Source of the DNA: Tetrapyrgos nigripes
Taxonomy: Eukaryota > Basidiomycota > Agaricomycetes > Agaricales > Campanellaceae
NCBI GenBank assembly: GCA_013368315.1
Contig: JAACJM010000154.1
Location: 1 to 64,000, forward strand
Length of the DNA: 64,000 nt
Reading direction: 5' to 3'
Positions within the stretch are counted from its first letter, which is position 1. Each line of letters begins with the position of its first letter. Below are positions 11,235 to 23,167 of this stretch, one piece after another. The notes under the pieces are model-generated. The model was not told the DNA's origin. It worked only from the letters and a program-made list of their open reading frames with translations, and ran no database searches. The position numbers were made by a program, and so were the translations under genes.

Positions 11235-11951
11235 ATGTTCAATTCTGGAAAGCTCGTTTCCCTCCTTACTGCCGCCACCATGGTCAGTGCGAGCAGTCTC
11301 AACATCAACAACAAATGTGACGGGTAAGTAGCATTCATCGCAATGCACGTCCGGCCAACTGACACTCTTCCTTCATCCAGCGCCGTCACCGTTCAAATCG
11401 CCATCCCAGGTGGCACCAAGCCTGATGTCTCCATTCCTGCTGGCCAAACTGCCGGCAGCGCTCAGGGCATCCCCCAGGACGGAAATGGTATCGCTCTCAG
11501 CTTCGTTACCGACCCCGCCCAGACCAATAAGGCCATGAGCCGTGCGGAAGTCAACTTCACTCCTGGTAACTCTGCCGGAGCTGCTTTTATCAACCTCAGT
11601 AACATGTTTGGATACTCTGTCGCAACGGAATTGACAGGTTCCGGTTGCCCTGACTATGTCTGCAACCTCGGCTCTAGCTGCCCCGTTTCTGGACCCGCAG
11701 GTTCTTGCACTAGCCCTTGTTGCAGTGATTTCGATAGCTGCCAAGGCGCTTCGTCTTGTCCGGCTGGTTCTCGTGGTGATGTAGGTGGTGGACCTGGGCC
11801 CCAAGCCAACTTTTATAAGGGCGCATGCCCGAATTCGTATGCATGGGGAGACGAGGACTCTGATGAGCCAACACGTAACCTTGGTGGTTTCTGCTCGGGT
11901 GATGATATCCAAGTCACATTATGCCCCGGCAAGCCCTCCTCGCAACTCTGA
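11235..11951 (+). CDS. Secreted thaumatin-like protein
   Basis: Two exons, 11235-11323 and 11381-11951, joined over a GTAAGT..CATCCAG intron (GG|C, Gly). The product has 219 residues. Residues 1-20 form a signal peptide (FNSGKLVSLLTAATMVSASS), so it is secreted. The mature protein has 12 cysteines. The end of the protein, FYKGACPNSYAW ... FCSGDDIQVTLCPG, resembles the C-terminal block of thaumatin-like proteins (ACPxAYSYxxDD...TxTFCP); the middle Cys-rich part (CPDYVCNLGSSCP, SPCCSDFDSCQ) is also family-like. Such proteins act at the cell wall, some on beta-glucan; no activity can be assigned here. The frame is intact and has a TATA box. It could instead be a different cysteine-rich secreted family with a similar tail. 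Confidence 0.7.
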
Positions 11952-12799
11952 TTCTTGGGTCGTTGTAGTCAGAATTTAGGAAATAGGTTTTCGGTCCAGA
12001 AATGAGTTAATTATTTTACTATTTATACATGTAATTGTCATGGGGATTGACGCTAATGAATTTTTTAGTGTAATAATTCCATTACTCTCTCTGAGTTCCT
12101 GAAAAGAAAGCATGACAGAGTCTCAGAACTCAAATTTGTAACCTGTTCTTCTGAATCCCCCTGCTCACTTTCTTCATACCGCCATCGTCCAGGCCCTAAA
12201 CGAATTCCGCCCTTTTCCACGTGAGCGTCACGGTTCTAGGCCTTCCAGGTAAGCGCCGGTTCTTGTCATTCCAACGAGCTGAATCAGTGGATGGTATTAT
12301 CTATACACCATCAAGTCGTGCCCTAATACTCTACGTTCTAACAGCATATATTTGGCTCTCAGGTCACTCTTTCAAATGTTTGGGATTTCTACCATCTTCA
12401 AGCGTTCTGTCTGTTCTGTCTTCTTTTAAACTTGCGGAGTCCAGATGCTATCCTCTACCTCCCACAACGACAACTAACGACGGCAGAACCCATATACACC
12501 CTTCTACTTTGGACAGCAATGACTCGTAATAACTGCGCCAGCAACTGCACCCAAGGGGTAGGGGGGAGGGGGGGTCAGGTCTAGTCAAATTTTATTTGAC
12601 CACTCTCAACTAAGTGTCTCTACTGCTTTCAGACGGCTTCTGATCGATGACTCTTAACTGCATGTGGCAATGACGAGGCTCAAGGAAAGGTAGGGTGGTG
12701 AGTGGCTAAATGAGCGCTGTCAACTATTCTGTACTGGCTTCGATCAGTAACTGAGCTGGGGGACCATTTCAGCATAACCACACAGGCAAACTGTGGGTT
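11952..12799. other. Intergenic, no gene seen
   Basis: 3' flank of the thaumatin-like gene (T/A-rich at 12000-12080) and unassigned sequence. A G-rich run, GGGGTAGGGGGGAGGGGGGG, at 12556-12575 could form a quadruplex. Short frames have no family resemblance. Confidence 0.4.
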
Positions 12800-13190
12800 T
12801 GAAGCTTTGTATTCTGGCTTGAAGCCTCCTTCTTGACTGAATGGCAACCAAAGCTCATGCTCAACTCATATCAAGGACTAGAAGTCCTACGTCATTGTTG
12901 GCCCTTTCTGTGAACCTGACAGAAAACTTTCATCACATCACATTCACTTTAATACTTCAATTATACCATAGCAAGCTTCTTTTTTTGGCTCAGAGCCTCC
13001 TTCTTGACAGAACAGCAACCAAAGCTCAATGCTCCACTCATATCAAGGTCTAGAAGCCCTGTGTCATTGTTGACCCTTTTTGCAAACCTGGTGAAAACTT
13101 TCAGCACATCACATTCACTTCAATCCTTCAATTACACTGCAGCAAGCTTCTTTTTCTGGCTCGGGGCCTCCTTCTTGATGGAATGGCAAC
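12800..13190 (+). repeat. Tandem repeat, 171-bp period, just over two copies
   Basis: GCCTCCTTCTTGA recurs at 12824, 12995 and 13166, exactly 171 bp apart. Within each unit, GGCAACCAAAGCTCA, CATATCAAGG, CTAGAAG, TGTCATTGTTG and TTTCATCACATCACATTCACTT recur. Copies differ by scattered substitutions. There is no continuous coding frame through the units. Confidence 0.85.
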
Positions 13191-14867
13191 TGAACCACAA
13201 GTCATATAAGGGTATATATGGGCAGGGTCGATACCCTCTTCTCATTATCATTGCATGCTTGGTATCTTTTTTCGCACATACTATATCAAGGCATTTATAT
13301 TGTCTCCGCTCAGTCTGGATCACAGGCTCTGTGGCTTCTGAAATATGCTTCTTAGAAATGGAGATGATATTGACATTTGTAACTCAGGGACTTCTCTGTC
13401 ATTTTTATGACTCTGTCAGAACGATAACATTCTCTCCTTATTTATAGTGCAACTTCTCCCAATTCATCAGTGTCTATTGCACCTATAAACTCTTCAGCCT
13501 TTGTCATGTGGTCCAAAATTGCCCCTCTCCTTCATGCCAACCAGAAAACCCCGTATCAAGGATTTCGGTCCTACTGATCCAGAAGATGAGATATCTGAAG
13601 ATGAACAAATTTGAGGTGTTCTAATCACAAGTATGGCTTTTGTCCTATCTTTACCTTCATTATAATCTAAGGCACTGCTTACCCGCCAGAGTATCAGAGA
13701 TCACCACATCAAACCCCATTACACCCAAGAAAGCTAAGATTGTTCGAGTCCCTAGTGCACCAAAGTGCCCTTGAAAAAGGTCATTTTCAATATTCATCAG
13801 ACACTCATAGCCACTAATCCACTCCTCCATCAGCCACACTGCAGTGTCTTCAAATAAGATCACATAGTATGATGTCTTTTCCCTCAGCAGGCCATGCTGC
13901 TCCTTACTCCAAAAACTTTCAATGTAGGCCATCCCACCTTCTGATATTGGATTGTTATATTTTCTTGCATATTATGTTACTCATGGTGGATACTTGTGGT
14001 TGACAAATACTTTTCTTAGATTGGCCCAACTATACTCAGTAGTGGCTAGTGATCCTAGGTATGCTACACCTGCTTCTTCCACTAGATTCTTGCACTAATT
14101 ACTTGCACTACAGTGAACCATACAGGTATGCAAAAATGTTCATGTCAACATTCATGTCGTCATAACACTAACTGGCCTCTACATTTTCAGACTCAATTAC
14201 AGCTATCCTTTAGCGCCTCCTTTCACCCAGGCCTTTCAATCTCCTCCAAATCCTAGCTACATGTACATGTGAATCATTTCATTCTAACGTTCTCTTCCTC
14301 AATATGTCTATCCAAAAAAAGCATGGACATCTACATTTAATCGACCATATTATGTATAGGACTGGATACATAGCTATATGTCCTGTGAGACTGGCAATAG
14401 ATGTTTTTCATGTGGAGGTAATTTAAAATTACAATTAGCAATTACAGAGAGATCTCCCCTGATATACTCCAATATCTTTGACTCGAGAATGAATGTCAGT
14501 CCAAAACTATTCCTTCCAGGAGTGAATAGCATGTTGATACGCTTTACACTTAGAGCCATTACATACATGGATGGCTTTCACTTTAGCTCTCAGTTCATTA
14601 CTCATTGTGGTGAAAATTATTATCATGATGGTATTAGCTGTGGGAGAAGGATGCAACCTGAAAATATCAATATCAATAATGTCGATCACAGTTATCTTAA
14701 TACTGCTGATAATGGGAGAAAGATATTGATCGGGGCATTATACATACAGGACTAATGATAATCTGTTCAACGCCAAGATGAGAGGGCCTCATAACTTGCC
14801 ATGCGAAGCAGTGGCACATTTCCCCAGTTTGAAAAGTAATCTAAAGTATAATCCACAATGAACAGTA
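13191..14867. other. Intergenic with two unassigned open frames
   Basis: Two frames deserve mention but are not recognised: 13660-13932 on minus (90 codons, starts MAYIESFWSKEQ) and 14378-14755 on plus (125 codons, starts MSCETGNRCFSCGG). Neither has an intron-bounded extension that I can join. The sequence is A/T-rich and looks like old, decayed repeat DNA. Confidence 0.35.
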
Positions 14868-15985
14868 CTAGAAGAGAATTCGGCGAGCAGCAAACTTCTT
14901 CACACGTCCATCCCGTTTACATTTGTTCAAATGTGCCCAGGCACCAGAAATGTCACCCACATAGCGAACAGCCACACCACCGCCATACACTAAACCATCC
15001 ATGATCAAGTTCTTCCGTGTCTTGTAGACACCAGGGTTGACTCCTTCTATGAGAACGAAACACTCATTATCGCCCAGCTTCTGGGCAATGACTTCAGCAG
15101 CTTTTGACTGTGAGAATTCGTTCCACAACTTTAATGCTTGTCCCGGATCTCCGAACCCTTTAAATACTTGGGAGCGATCGTCGGGGTCGCAGATGGCAGA
15201 GGCATATGGAACGAGTGAAGTACGGCCCCTGTAAAAGGTGTAAGTCCCTGACAAAAAGTTTGACAACACGTTATATATACATACCAAGCATAAAGAACCC
15301 GGATTGCGCGTTGTTTCCATAGTAAACAATATACGCCGGCTTCCTACTGCCAGGATAGACAGTGAAGCTCGACGCTGGCTCGGTTGGACTTTGAATAGTC
15401 GAGGGAAGGCTGGGACTGGTGGGCGCAGAAGACATAGCCCGCCGAGCTGCAGGTTGATTTATACCAGTACGGGTCGGAGTGGAAGGCTGCGTTCTTGAGA
15501 CATTCGAACGGTGTGCTGGAGACCGAGTTGGAATGGAAGGGACCGAAGGACTTGGAACTGACGGTCGAAAGGCCGCATTAATACGTGCTATGTGGACGGT
15601 AAGTATCGGAGCAAAAGAGGATAGAAACCGAACGCACCGATATTGGAAGCCATAGCCCGAAAATCAGCCTGTAACTGGTCAACCTGTGTGTTTACCTCGT
15701 CCTCCGCCAAGTAGTGTTGCTCCCGCGCGATATCAAGTTGGGCAAGCATATCTTCAATGGTCATCTCGGTAAGCTGACGGTACGTCTCAGCAGCAGCGAG
15801 AGCTAAAAACATGGGTTGTAAAACTGAAGTTATTAAGGGATAGCGTACACACTTTGCTGAGTCCGGCGGACAGACTCTCCTCGATCGAAGGCAGCTTGTA
15901 GCAGCTGAATCCGTGCTGGTGGGGTTGGAGTTGAATGACCTCTTCCTGGTCGAGTTGGGGTCGAAGGCGTAGAGTATGAAGTTAA
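14868..15985 (-). CDS. Protein with viroplasmin / RNase H1 N-terminal-like domains
   Basis: Four clear exons on minus: 15985-15851 (ends RRTQQ), 15803-15647 (LAAAETYRQLTEM to ASNIG), a Ser/Pro/Thr-rich exon about 15588-15288 and the last exon 15231-14868. Splice joins are in frame. A coiled, acidic helical part (MLAQLDIAREQHYLAEDEV) is followed by a low-complexity linker. Then come two segments shaped like the small RNA:DNA-hybrid-binding domain of RNase H1 and viroplasmin: AYIVYYGNNAQSGFF...FKGFGDPGQALKLW, and CFVLIEGVNPGVYKTR...VAVRYVGDISGAWAHL. The family identification is by pattern (hydrophobic-G-NPGVY...F/Y-GD..A..W) and uncertain. The start is not resolved: an ATG at 16036 does not splice in phase. 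The reading frame looks intact and host-like. Confidence 0.55.
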
Positions 15986-16139
15986 CTAAACGTCAGAACT
16001 CCGAATTCTTGAAGAAATACGGGTCGCACCTTGCATGGTTTGACTTGCGAGATGAAGGTTTGAACAAACCAACTTCAGCTGCACGTGAGTAACACGACAT
16101 ACGTGTTATGCCTGGTATTTCTGTTGAAATTTCCCGCCA

Positions 16140-16188
16140 GACAACCCATGTCAAGGAATGGGTTGGCAGAGACTTGACATGGGTTGTC
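16140..16188. repeat. Perfect 16-bp inverted repeat (hairpin)
   Basis: GACAACCCATGTCAAG at 16140-16155 and its exact reverse complement at 16173-16188, with a 17-base loop. It lies about 100 bp upstream of the possible first ATG of the viroplasmin-like gene. It could be a dyad regulatory site or the remnant of a small MITE. Confidence 0.85.
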
Positions 16189-17607
16189 AGAGACAGCAAG
16201 ACCTCCTATATGGCAATGGCAAACCCCGGGTTCCTTATTCTCAATGGACAACTGAATGGACAGCATCATCGCCGCTTCCAGGAATTGCATTGGGGAACTC
16301 CTGTTCAATCACTACGACGTCCTCCGTCCCACTTCTGCGTTCCACTTCTGCGCTCTATCGGAGTGTCCATGGTCCAACACATCGTCTTCAACCTGCGTCA
16401 AGCACGTCTTACTTGCAGGTACGCTACAAATGCTCATAAGTGTTACTTGCTTGTGCTAACAATTTTTTATTATAGCAAAACTATTCCTCGGGCCGAGTGG
16501 TAATATCCCCATTCACAGGCCCAACATTCATGCGTGCAGCGGCTAGATCTAATCATTCCCTCAGAAATTTCTCCAGTGCATTCTCGCATTCCCCCTTCCC
16601 GGCCCTTGAACAATATTGCTTATAGGCCAATCACTCACTCACACCCTACCCTTGTCTTCGTCCTCGTCCTCTCAGACGTCATGCAAACAATTGAGAAGTC
16701 ACGTGGTGGGAACCTTCCCCATCTAGACACACCGGCGGTTTGGTTCCTTTGCTCTTCCCCCTTATGACGACCGACCTCACACGGCTCTCAGATGAAACAC
16801 CAAACGTTTGACAGCTGGTAAAATCCGCTCTTCTCTCAGTCTGGTGACTTTGAAATCGCGTCTTCGTTGGATGCTACGATGTCGGAAAGCGTAGAAGAGT
16901 CATTGACAGGTCGTTGAGACAGGATGGAGAGAATCATGGCGTATAATTGGAAGAGTTTTGGAAGGAGTTAAGCGCAACGGGTGAGTTAGTGATTCGGATG
17001 AAGAAGACAGGCTGATAGTGGTGTTTGTACATTGTTCTAATCATATTTTCCTGGCTATCACTGCTCTTGTGAGTTGCGAACTTTTGTGCTTTGTATGCCG
17101 TTTTCATCATATATGGTTGCCTTCATTCCCATAGTTCCCAACTCTCTGTCCCCCTTCTCTTCATCAATTTCTACGCCACGCCACTCCCTTCGACGTTTGC
17201 GTCATCCAAACTGCTATCCACCCTTCTTTGCCGTAGCCCGTCTGTTCCACCATTGCTGCTCCTAAGCCGCCACTCTCGCACGCTAGACGTGCTCCCCCAC
17301 GCCGTCATCCTCAATCCCATCACTTCATGTCACCGTCATCTCAAATCACTATCTCCCACGCACCGTCATCACCACCAGTACACCCACTCACCACCACCTT
17401 ATCCCTACCCTCTCTGTCTTGCCGTTGCCTTTATTCGTACCTCTCTACCACTTGCGATCGTGTCTTCTTTGCGTATGCTTAGAAACCCACTTCAACCTTC
17501 CTCCTCATTAGCTACAACCCCCTTTCGCCCGCTACTCGGCACCTCAGGTCTCAGATTGCCCATCTTCGCATCATCCATCGTCCTACTTCTCCGATACTGA
17601 CCCACAT
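16189..17607. other. Intergenic, pyrimidine-rich, no gene supported
   Basis: Long C/T-rich stretches (17100-17560) keep frames open by composition only. No splice-joined protein or known motif was found. Confidence 0.4.
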
Positions 17608-18924
17608 CAGTAAAACGGCAAACCGGCTTTTTGCAACTTTTACGTGATTTTTTCGGATCCGCGCCATACTTTCAAAACACAGGCCCGATCACTTTTGAAA
17701 GCTACCTCCTGCTTTTGAAAGTCACTGGAAAAGCTGCTGAAAAGGTGCAGGAAAAGCTGCTAAATGGGATTAGTAAAACCACCTCCTCGTACCTTAGATT
17801 TCTATTAGTAGTGCATTAAAAGGGATATCATTATAGTCACTGTAAAATATGTACATGGAATGAAAGTGCTACGGTACTATAGACGGGGCCCTTCCCTCAA
17901 CCACTGCTGCATACAATTCAGTCGTCGCACTGTACCGTCACCCAATGAAAGCGGAACTCATCGTCCTGAATGTACACAGCAGGTTAGGTTCTGATATCGC
18001 GTCGTGGAGAACAAGCTGACTTACCAAACAAATATGCCTCTTCAAAAGATATCCTATGCCTGAAGGAGGAAGATCTCTGCATTAGTAATAATTACAGTAA
18101 AAAAAAAAGTGTAAAAGAAACGCACCACAAACTGTCCTTTCAAGGATTAAACTACCTCAGTATGCAGCACAGTGGAATAGCGGGGACAAGTCAGACATGT
18201 TGAAGGACTAGAAAATGTAAAGCACGCACCTATCCGTTCCTATCTCTCCACTGACACATTGCAAATATTCGGGTGAGCTGGGAGCTGCGCTAGGACAACA
18301 GAGCATTTAGCGCGGTAAGAAAGACTTTTAGAAATGACAAACCTACTGTCAAAAAAGCGCTGAAGGGTGACGAGGATGAGTGCAGTGACTGGACACAGTG
18401 AAGGTTGGGATGGACGTGCAATCGCAAAGTCAACACAACATGTGACTGCAGCTATACAGTTGACCGGCATTTACCGGAGCTGCGGCTGCATCAAAATTTC
18501 GTTAAGTCTTTGCATAGAGGCTCGAGTCCCTCTAAGCGTCCCTCAGCTTCCTCCCGCCTCTTCCCTCAGGCTGTGTTCCTACATGTAAGTGGATTAAGCA
18601 AAGTGTGTATGTGCCAAATCTCAGAGAGTTTCCCCAGACAGCACAATACCAGACAGGAGAATTAATACATATACGTACTTGACTCGAGTCTATTTTACCC
18701 ATTTGGTGTAGAAAGTGAGATCCTCCAGAAAAGCTCGGGAAAAGCTGGCAAAAGTTGTTGAAAAGTAGGTGCCATTCGGAAAAAAGTAAAAGGCGGGAAA
18801 AGGCTTCCGGAAGAAAGTAGAAGTCGGAAAAAGCTTCCATCAAAAAAGTCGATCAAAAGTCTTGATGGGAAAAAGTTACCGAAAGCTCCGAAAAGTGGGG
18901 GAAAGTCGATTTGCCGTTTTACTG
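17608..18924. mobile_element. 1.3-kb TIR element (non-autonomous)
   Basis: The TIR of about 23 bp begins CAGTAAAACGGCAAA at 17608 and is mirrored inward from 18924, with two mismatches (C/T and G/A). Inside both ends are clusters of GAAAAGCT / GAAAAG (17700-17760 and 18720-18900), like subterminal binding repeats. There is no coding frame of interest. The 8 bp outside the ends match only 5 of 8 (ACCCACAT / ATGCACGT), so the superfamily is unsettled; a hAT-type MITE is possible. Confidence 0.75.
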
Positions 18925-21421
18925 ATGCACGTCATCGAGAGACTATTTACGCCCTCGTCTTTGTCATCTAAAACCTCGTTGCGTTCTTATTGCTCGTTGG
19001 AGAGGGTGGGGAGTAGGATAAAGGCGAGGATAAGTGAGTGAGTATATGGGATAGGGAGGATGGAAATAGAAGTGGGCCTGGGATGACGGTCACTCAGCTG
19101 AGAAGGGAGAAGGATAGTAGGACACGAGCTAGGGAGGGGAGAGGGGAGGTCAATAACTCTGAGTCTCTTTCGTCAGCCATCCACAGTGTGTCATACAATT
19201 TTGTTTATCCTTGAGTTCGTACCAGTACTCACTGTTTGCCTGTATTCTTCCTTTCTTCGTTATCTTCCTTCTACCTACCCTTCACCCAGCTATGTGGATG
19301 ACCTCGACATCTCAAAACCTTGCAAAGAGGTAACAGGAAGCGACACGATAAGTAACTTAGGAGGATGTGGGGTGGGGGGGATTGGAGGTGAGATAAAGAG
19401 AAACGAACGGGCTCATTTCGCTGGAAATGACGAAGGAGGGCCAGAAGGAAGATGTCTGAGGGACGTACAGATCTGTAGCTGGGGGAACGAGCCGCAGGAG
19501 GGGATGAATTGATGGTCTGGTGGAACATCCCGGTGCGTCGTTTAAATTTCTTTACACTTCGACTTCTATTAGTAGCGATACTCACTCGTTCTTCTTAGTA
19601 TTTATTCCTTTCAACCTTATTGCCTACGTTTTCGCCTCAAAATATCATCTTCATTTAAGACATCGCTTGACGCTATCAACCCCTCGAGAAAAAATCTTTG
19701 CATGTTAGAGGTCGATGTCACCACTCATGGCGCATATTTCACACTCTTTCGACTTGAAGATTTTGCATTCCCTCGATATCGCTCCGAAAGGACGTATAGA
19801 AGGACGGGGAGGACACTTCGACTCGACGAGAAGGATAGTCTGGTAGAGTGCGACCAAGGTATGCAGGGTGACCCGAAGATAGAGACCATCTCATCACGGG
19901 TATGCTGGCTTCATTGTCGCGCCTTCTTGCGTCATTTCATAGTAAAGTGGACATTCAATACACAGGTGCTCTACCCTCTAACACCAAATTTGGGTTTCCT
20001 AGCATAGGTGTAAAGTTTTTGATTCCTGTCTTTGGAAGAGTCAGATGTATAGCTGAAGATTTCGAGGAGGAGAATCGCCGGGATCGTAACGTGGCTTACG
20101 AGTACGTCCCTCATCCCCCATTCTCTTTGCATTTAACTCAAATCCATTCATTAGATACGTTCATCTTCTGATCAAGTCATCTCCAGACTTAGTTCATGTC
20201 GTTTTGTCTGTGGTGTCAAAATACTACAGAATGCCCTTTTCTTTTGAAGCCCCAGCCCTGCATGAGCAACATCCCGAGTTACGAATGGGTTATTTCTCAC
20301 TGAATCGACTCTAGTCTGTCGACATGTCTTTTTTTTCGCTTTCATCAGTTTAATGCCTACTACTACGCAGTTGAAGCTTCCCATGACCAGGCTACACCTT
20401 TCGCTTTGGTTTTTCTAGGCTCTCACGAATCTGTTTCGTCCGTAATCCAATGGATTATGCATGGGTGCCAAGATGTATACTCAATGGACTGTGCTTTCGG
20501 TCCGATTTTGGGCTTGAAACTTCACACCATCCTTTCTGGTCTTGTAGTATTTGCATGGGATGCAGCACGCAACACGCACACAATACTCTACAAACTTCTC
20601 GATGACCAAGCTCACCTGGAGGGAGGCCCGATGTCAATTTGCTACTAGGTGCTGCGCATTTAGGAGAATAACTAACTGGTGGGCCTGGATGGGTGTTCTC
20701 GACTGCGATACTGCGATAGAAAGTACGACAAGAAAAACAGAAACCTTATGTCGCGTAGTGTCTATGTACGGTGGACTGCGGAAGGTTCACAATAATTGAT
20801 TGGATTGAGGGTAGCTTCGACTAGTACACGCGTCCAACTTCATCGAAGAATGTAAGTGGAAATCGCAACTGCGGCACGACTCGTCAGTTGGAAAATTTAG
20901 GATTGTAAAACGCACTAAGGGTCGATGAAAGTATGGAAATCGTGATTCGTGACCTAGGAGAGGATTTACGAGTTTCGAGTTTCTCCGCAGCCGAAACTAG
21001 GTCAGCAGTAGCACATTCTGTGAAAGGCGACCTAAGGGACGAAGACTGCGGAACATCCAGGACGAGCGCTCGCGTCCGAACATTATCCTGATTCCAGCTC
21101 AGACACATCCATTCCCCAGGTTTTTGGAAGAGATGATTGACCTGAAACATCTTGCATTGGGTGTTAAACATATGATATTGAGACAGTAGTACGCGTAAGA
21201 CGTATGGGCAAAGGGCTACCAGAAACGTCAAACGACTCAGACTCATACGCGTATGTGGCTCGGTCCCGCTGTTGGCCCCTTGCTGCGTCATCAAAATTGA
21301 ATTGAATTTTGGAATTAGGGCAAAACACTTGGGTCTGACATGGTGACTAGTCCCACAAGCGTGCGTTGACGCGTATACTTTGCTTGGGTTAGGGTTTTTC
21401 TCTCTAGGGCTACTGAAATGG
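18925..21421. other. Intergenic, no gene supported
   Basis: About 2.5 kb. Purine-rich tracts lie at 19000-19160 and 19330-19500. Short frames on both strands have no recognisable family and no splice-consistent extension. The last few hundred bases are likely promoter for the small gene at 21599. Confidence 0.35.
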
Positions 21422-21429
21422 TATAAAAG
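21422..21429 (+). promoter_or_regulatory. TATA box of the 80-residue gene
   Basis: TATAAAAG, 170-177 bases before the ATG at 21599. The 5' leader between them is rich in C and T (TCCTCTCATCGCTCTTACTTG) and the start context is TCAAAAATG, good for a fungus. Confidence 0.65.
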
Positions 21430-21598
21430 CTGGAGTACGAGCACGGTTAACAGCACCACTCAGATATAGTGTGAGTCATACGGATATACTTCCTCTCATC
21501 GCTCTTACTTGAATTTACACATCTCTCGACCGGCGTCGCCGTCTTCTCTCCATAACCCACCTCTTATTATCATCCTATAAACCAATCACCAGTCAAAA

Positions 21599-21924
21599 AT
21601 GTCCAGAAAGAGCGAGTCAACCACTTCCCTCTTGCCCAAGTCTGACAAGGGGACCACAACGACGTCTACTACCAATGACCAAAAGAACGGTGGGCCTCCT
21701 CGTCTTGGCAACTTTTCGCCACCTCACTTGGATAGATCACTGACATTGAACAACTCTTCTTCTTCTCTGCAGGTGGCACTAGTAACTCTACACCAAAGAA
21801 AACCACCCCAACTAATTCGAGTTCCAACTCTCCAACGAGCGATTCTCATTCTGAGTTTGCGAAGAAGGCAAAGGAGAGTGGCTGGGGATCGACGACACCT
21901 GGGGGCGCATCTCTGGGCGCATGA
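21599..21924 (+). CDS. Unrecognised 80-residue Ser/Thr-rich protein
   Basis: Exon 1 is 21599-21689 and exon 2 is 21773-21924, joined AACG|GT to give Gly; the intron is GTGGGC...CTCTGCAG with a CTGAC branch site near 21740. The product starts MSRKSESTTSLLPKSDK, runs through a Thr/Ser/Asn-rich middle and ends in a compact tail (EFAKKAKESGWGSTTPGG). There is no signal peptide or membrane segment. The unspliced frame continues differently after residue 58, but the spliced version is favoured because composition stays uniform and both splice sites are canonical. TATA box, leader and start context all support a real gene. I do not recognise the family. Confidence 0.65.
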
Positions 21925-22958
21925 GGAGGTTGGGACTTGGTGCCTGTAAGAGGAAGTTTTGCGTCTATGGTGAGGTCCAACCATGCTCATCCTACCAATC
22001 CTTGCCACTAACACGAGTTGAACTGCTCGCTGCCATATAGTCCATGTTTGTCGTGCTATCCTTTGAATTCCTGCGCTATTTCCCCATACCGTCATCCTAA
22101 AACGTGCTCCACCTTCTTAAACAGTGTCTCGTTCAAATAAAAGCCCTCTATCTTGTCTGTTTTACTTCGTTGTACCATTTACGTATCGGTTACGAGGCTG
22201 AAGAATGAGGCTGAGTTCTTTACACCCGTTTTCCGCTTGTGGCTATACGAATTGTTCCCGCCTCCACATTTTACTCGCTCATACAAAAAGGGAATAGCCG
22301 AAACAGGGAGACTACTCCCAAAAGAGACTGAGATTGAGACTGAGAGCAAAGGAGAAAGGGTTACAGGAAAGTTACAGTAAAATATTTATGTTCTGAAATC
22401 ATTTTATCATCTATAAAGACAGCCGAAATTTCAAAATGATAAGAGAAAGTGAGAAGTACACGGCCAAGTAAAGGATCTACCACTATCCAATGAAAGTGAA
22501 TAGAATTCATGTAGAGGGAGGGCAGGGAGGGTGAAAGAACTGACGATGAGAGACGAAAAAAGTTATAGACTGAAGAGATTTGTGATTAGTATACAACGCG
22601 GGTCTGAATTCAATGCGGCGGCAGTACTCACCTCAGAATTTTCAGTGGCAAATACGAACGTCAGTGATGAGCTCTGGAGCGCCACGAAAATTCTGAGGTA
22701 AACGTCAGTCGGCATGATGATAATGACAGTGCAGTCAAAATGCTCACTGAGAAAATTTTTGCAGTGAGAAGTCAGGCAGGCAGCAGGAATGTGAGGAGGG
22801 GATCCTGAGTTTCGGGAATCTGATACTTATCCGAAGGAGCCTCCGCTGAAGACCACAGCACTCCAATGTGAGATTCTCTGACTACGGAAAGAGAGTGTAT
22901 TTTCGGATTGAAGGTTCTGTCATCGCGATAACGTGACCAGTTCCTTCTTTCTTCTTCG
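21925..22958. other. Intergenic; contains a 13-bp hairpin
   Basis: No gene recognised. CCTCAGAATTTTC (22631-22643) and its perfect reverse complement (22686-22698) form a hairpin with a 42-base loop, possibly a tiny MITE remnant. Confidence 0.45.
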
Positions 22959-23167
22959 CACCTTGGGCGGCGTTGCATATTTCCAAAGATCTCTGTGCAA
23001 ACTTAAATTTCGGATTTTTCAGTGCCATTTTTGCTTGCCCGGGTCTACTCCATATGGGACCGATTTGAGGCCGAACAGCCATATGGAGTAGCTCCGGCGC
23101 CGAGCATAAATTCGTCATTTATGTTTGCCCAAAAGATCTTCCCAAATATGCATTGCCGCCCAAGGTG
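22959..23167. mobile_element. 209-bp palindromic MITE, copy 1
   Basis: TIR CACCTTGGGCGGC at 22959 and the same sequence read inward from 23167, extending as imperfect inverted repeats for about 34 bp (ATGCATATTT, AGATCT). There is an inner dyad (CTACTCCATATG / CATATGGAGTAG). The 3-bp target duplication is TCG (22956-22958, 23168-23170). A second copy lies at 61205-61402 with its own 3-bp duplication. A 3-bp duplication and a CAC- tip fit CACTA-like (CMC) elements, but this is inference. Confidence 0.88.

Noticed and set aside
12800..13190. Centromeric satellite because of the 171-bp period
   Set aside because: Only two to three units in unique intergenic DNA; the shared period with primate alpha satellite is coincidence.
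17091..17600. 169-codon plus frame
   Set aside because: C/T-rich composition explains the open frame; no motif and no conserved look.
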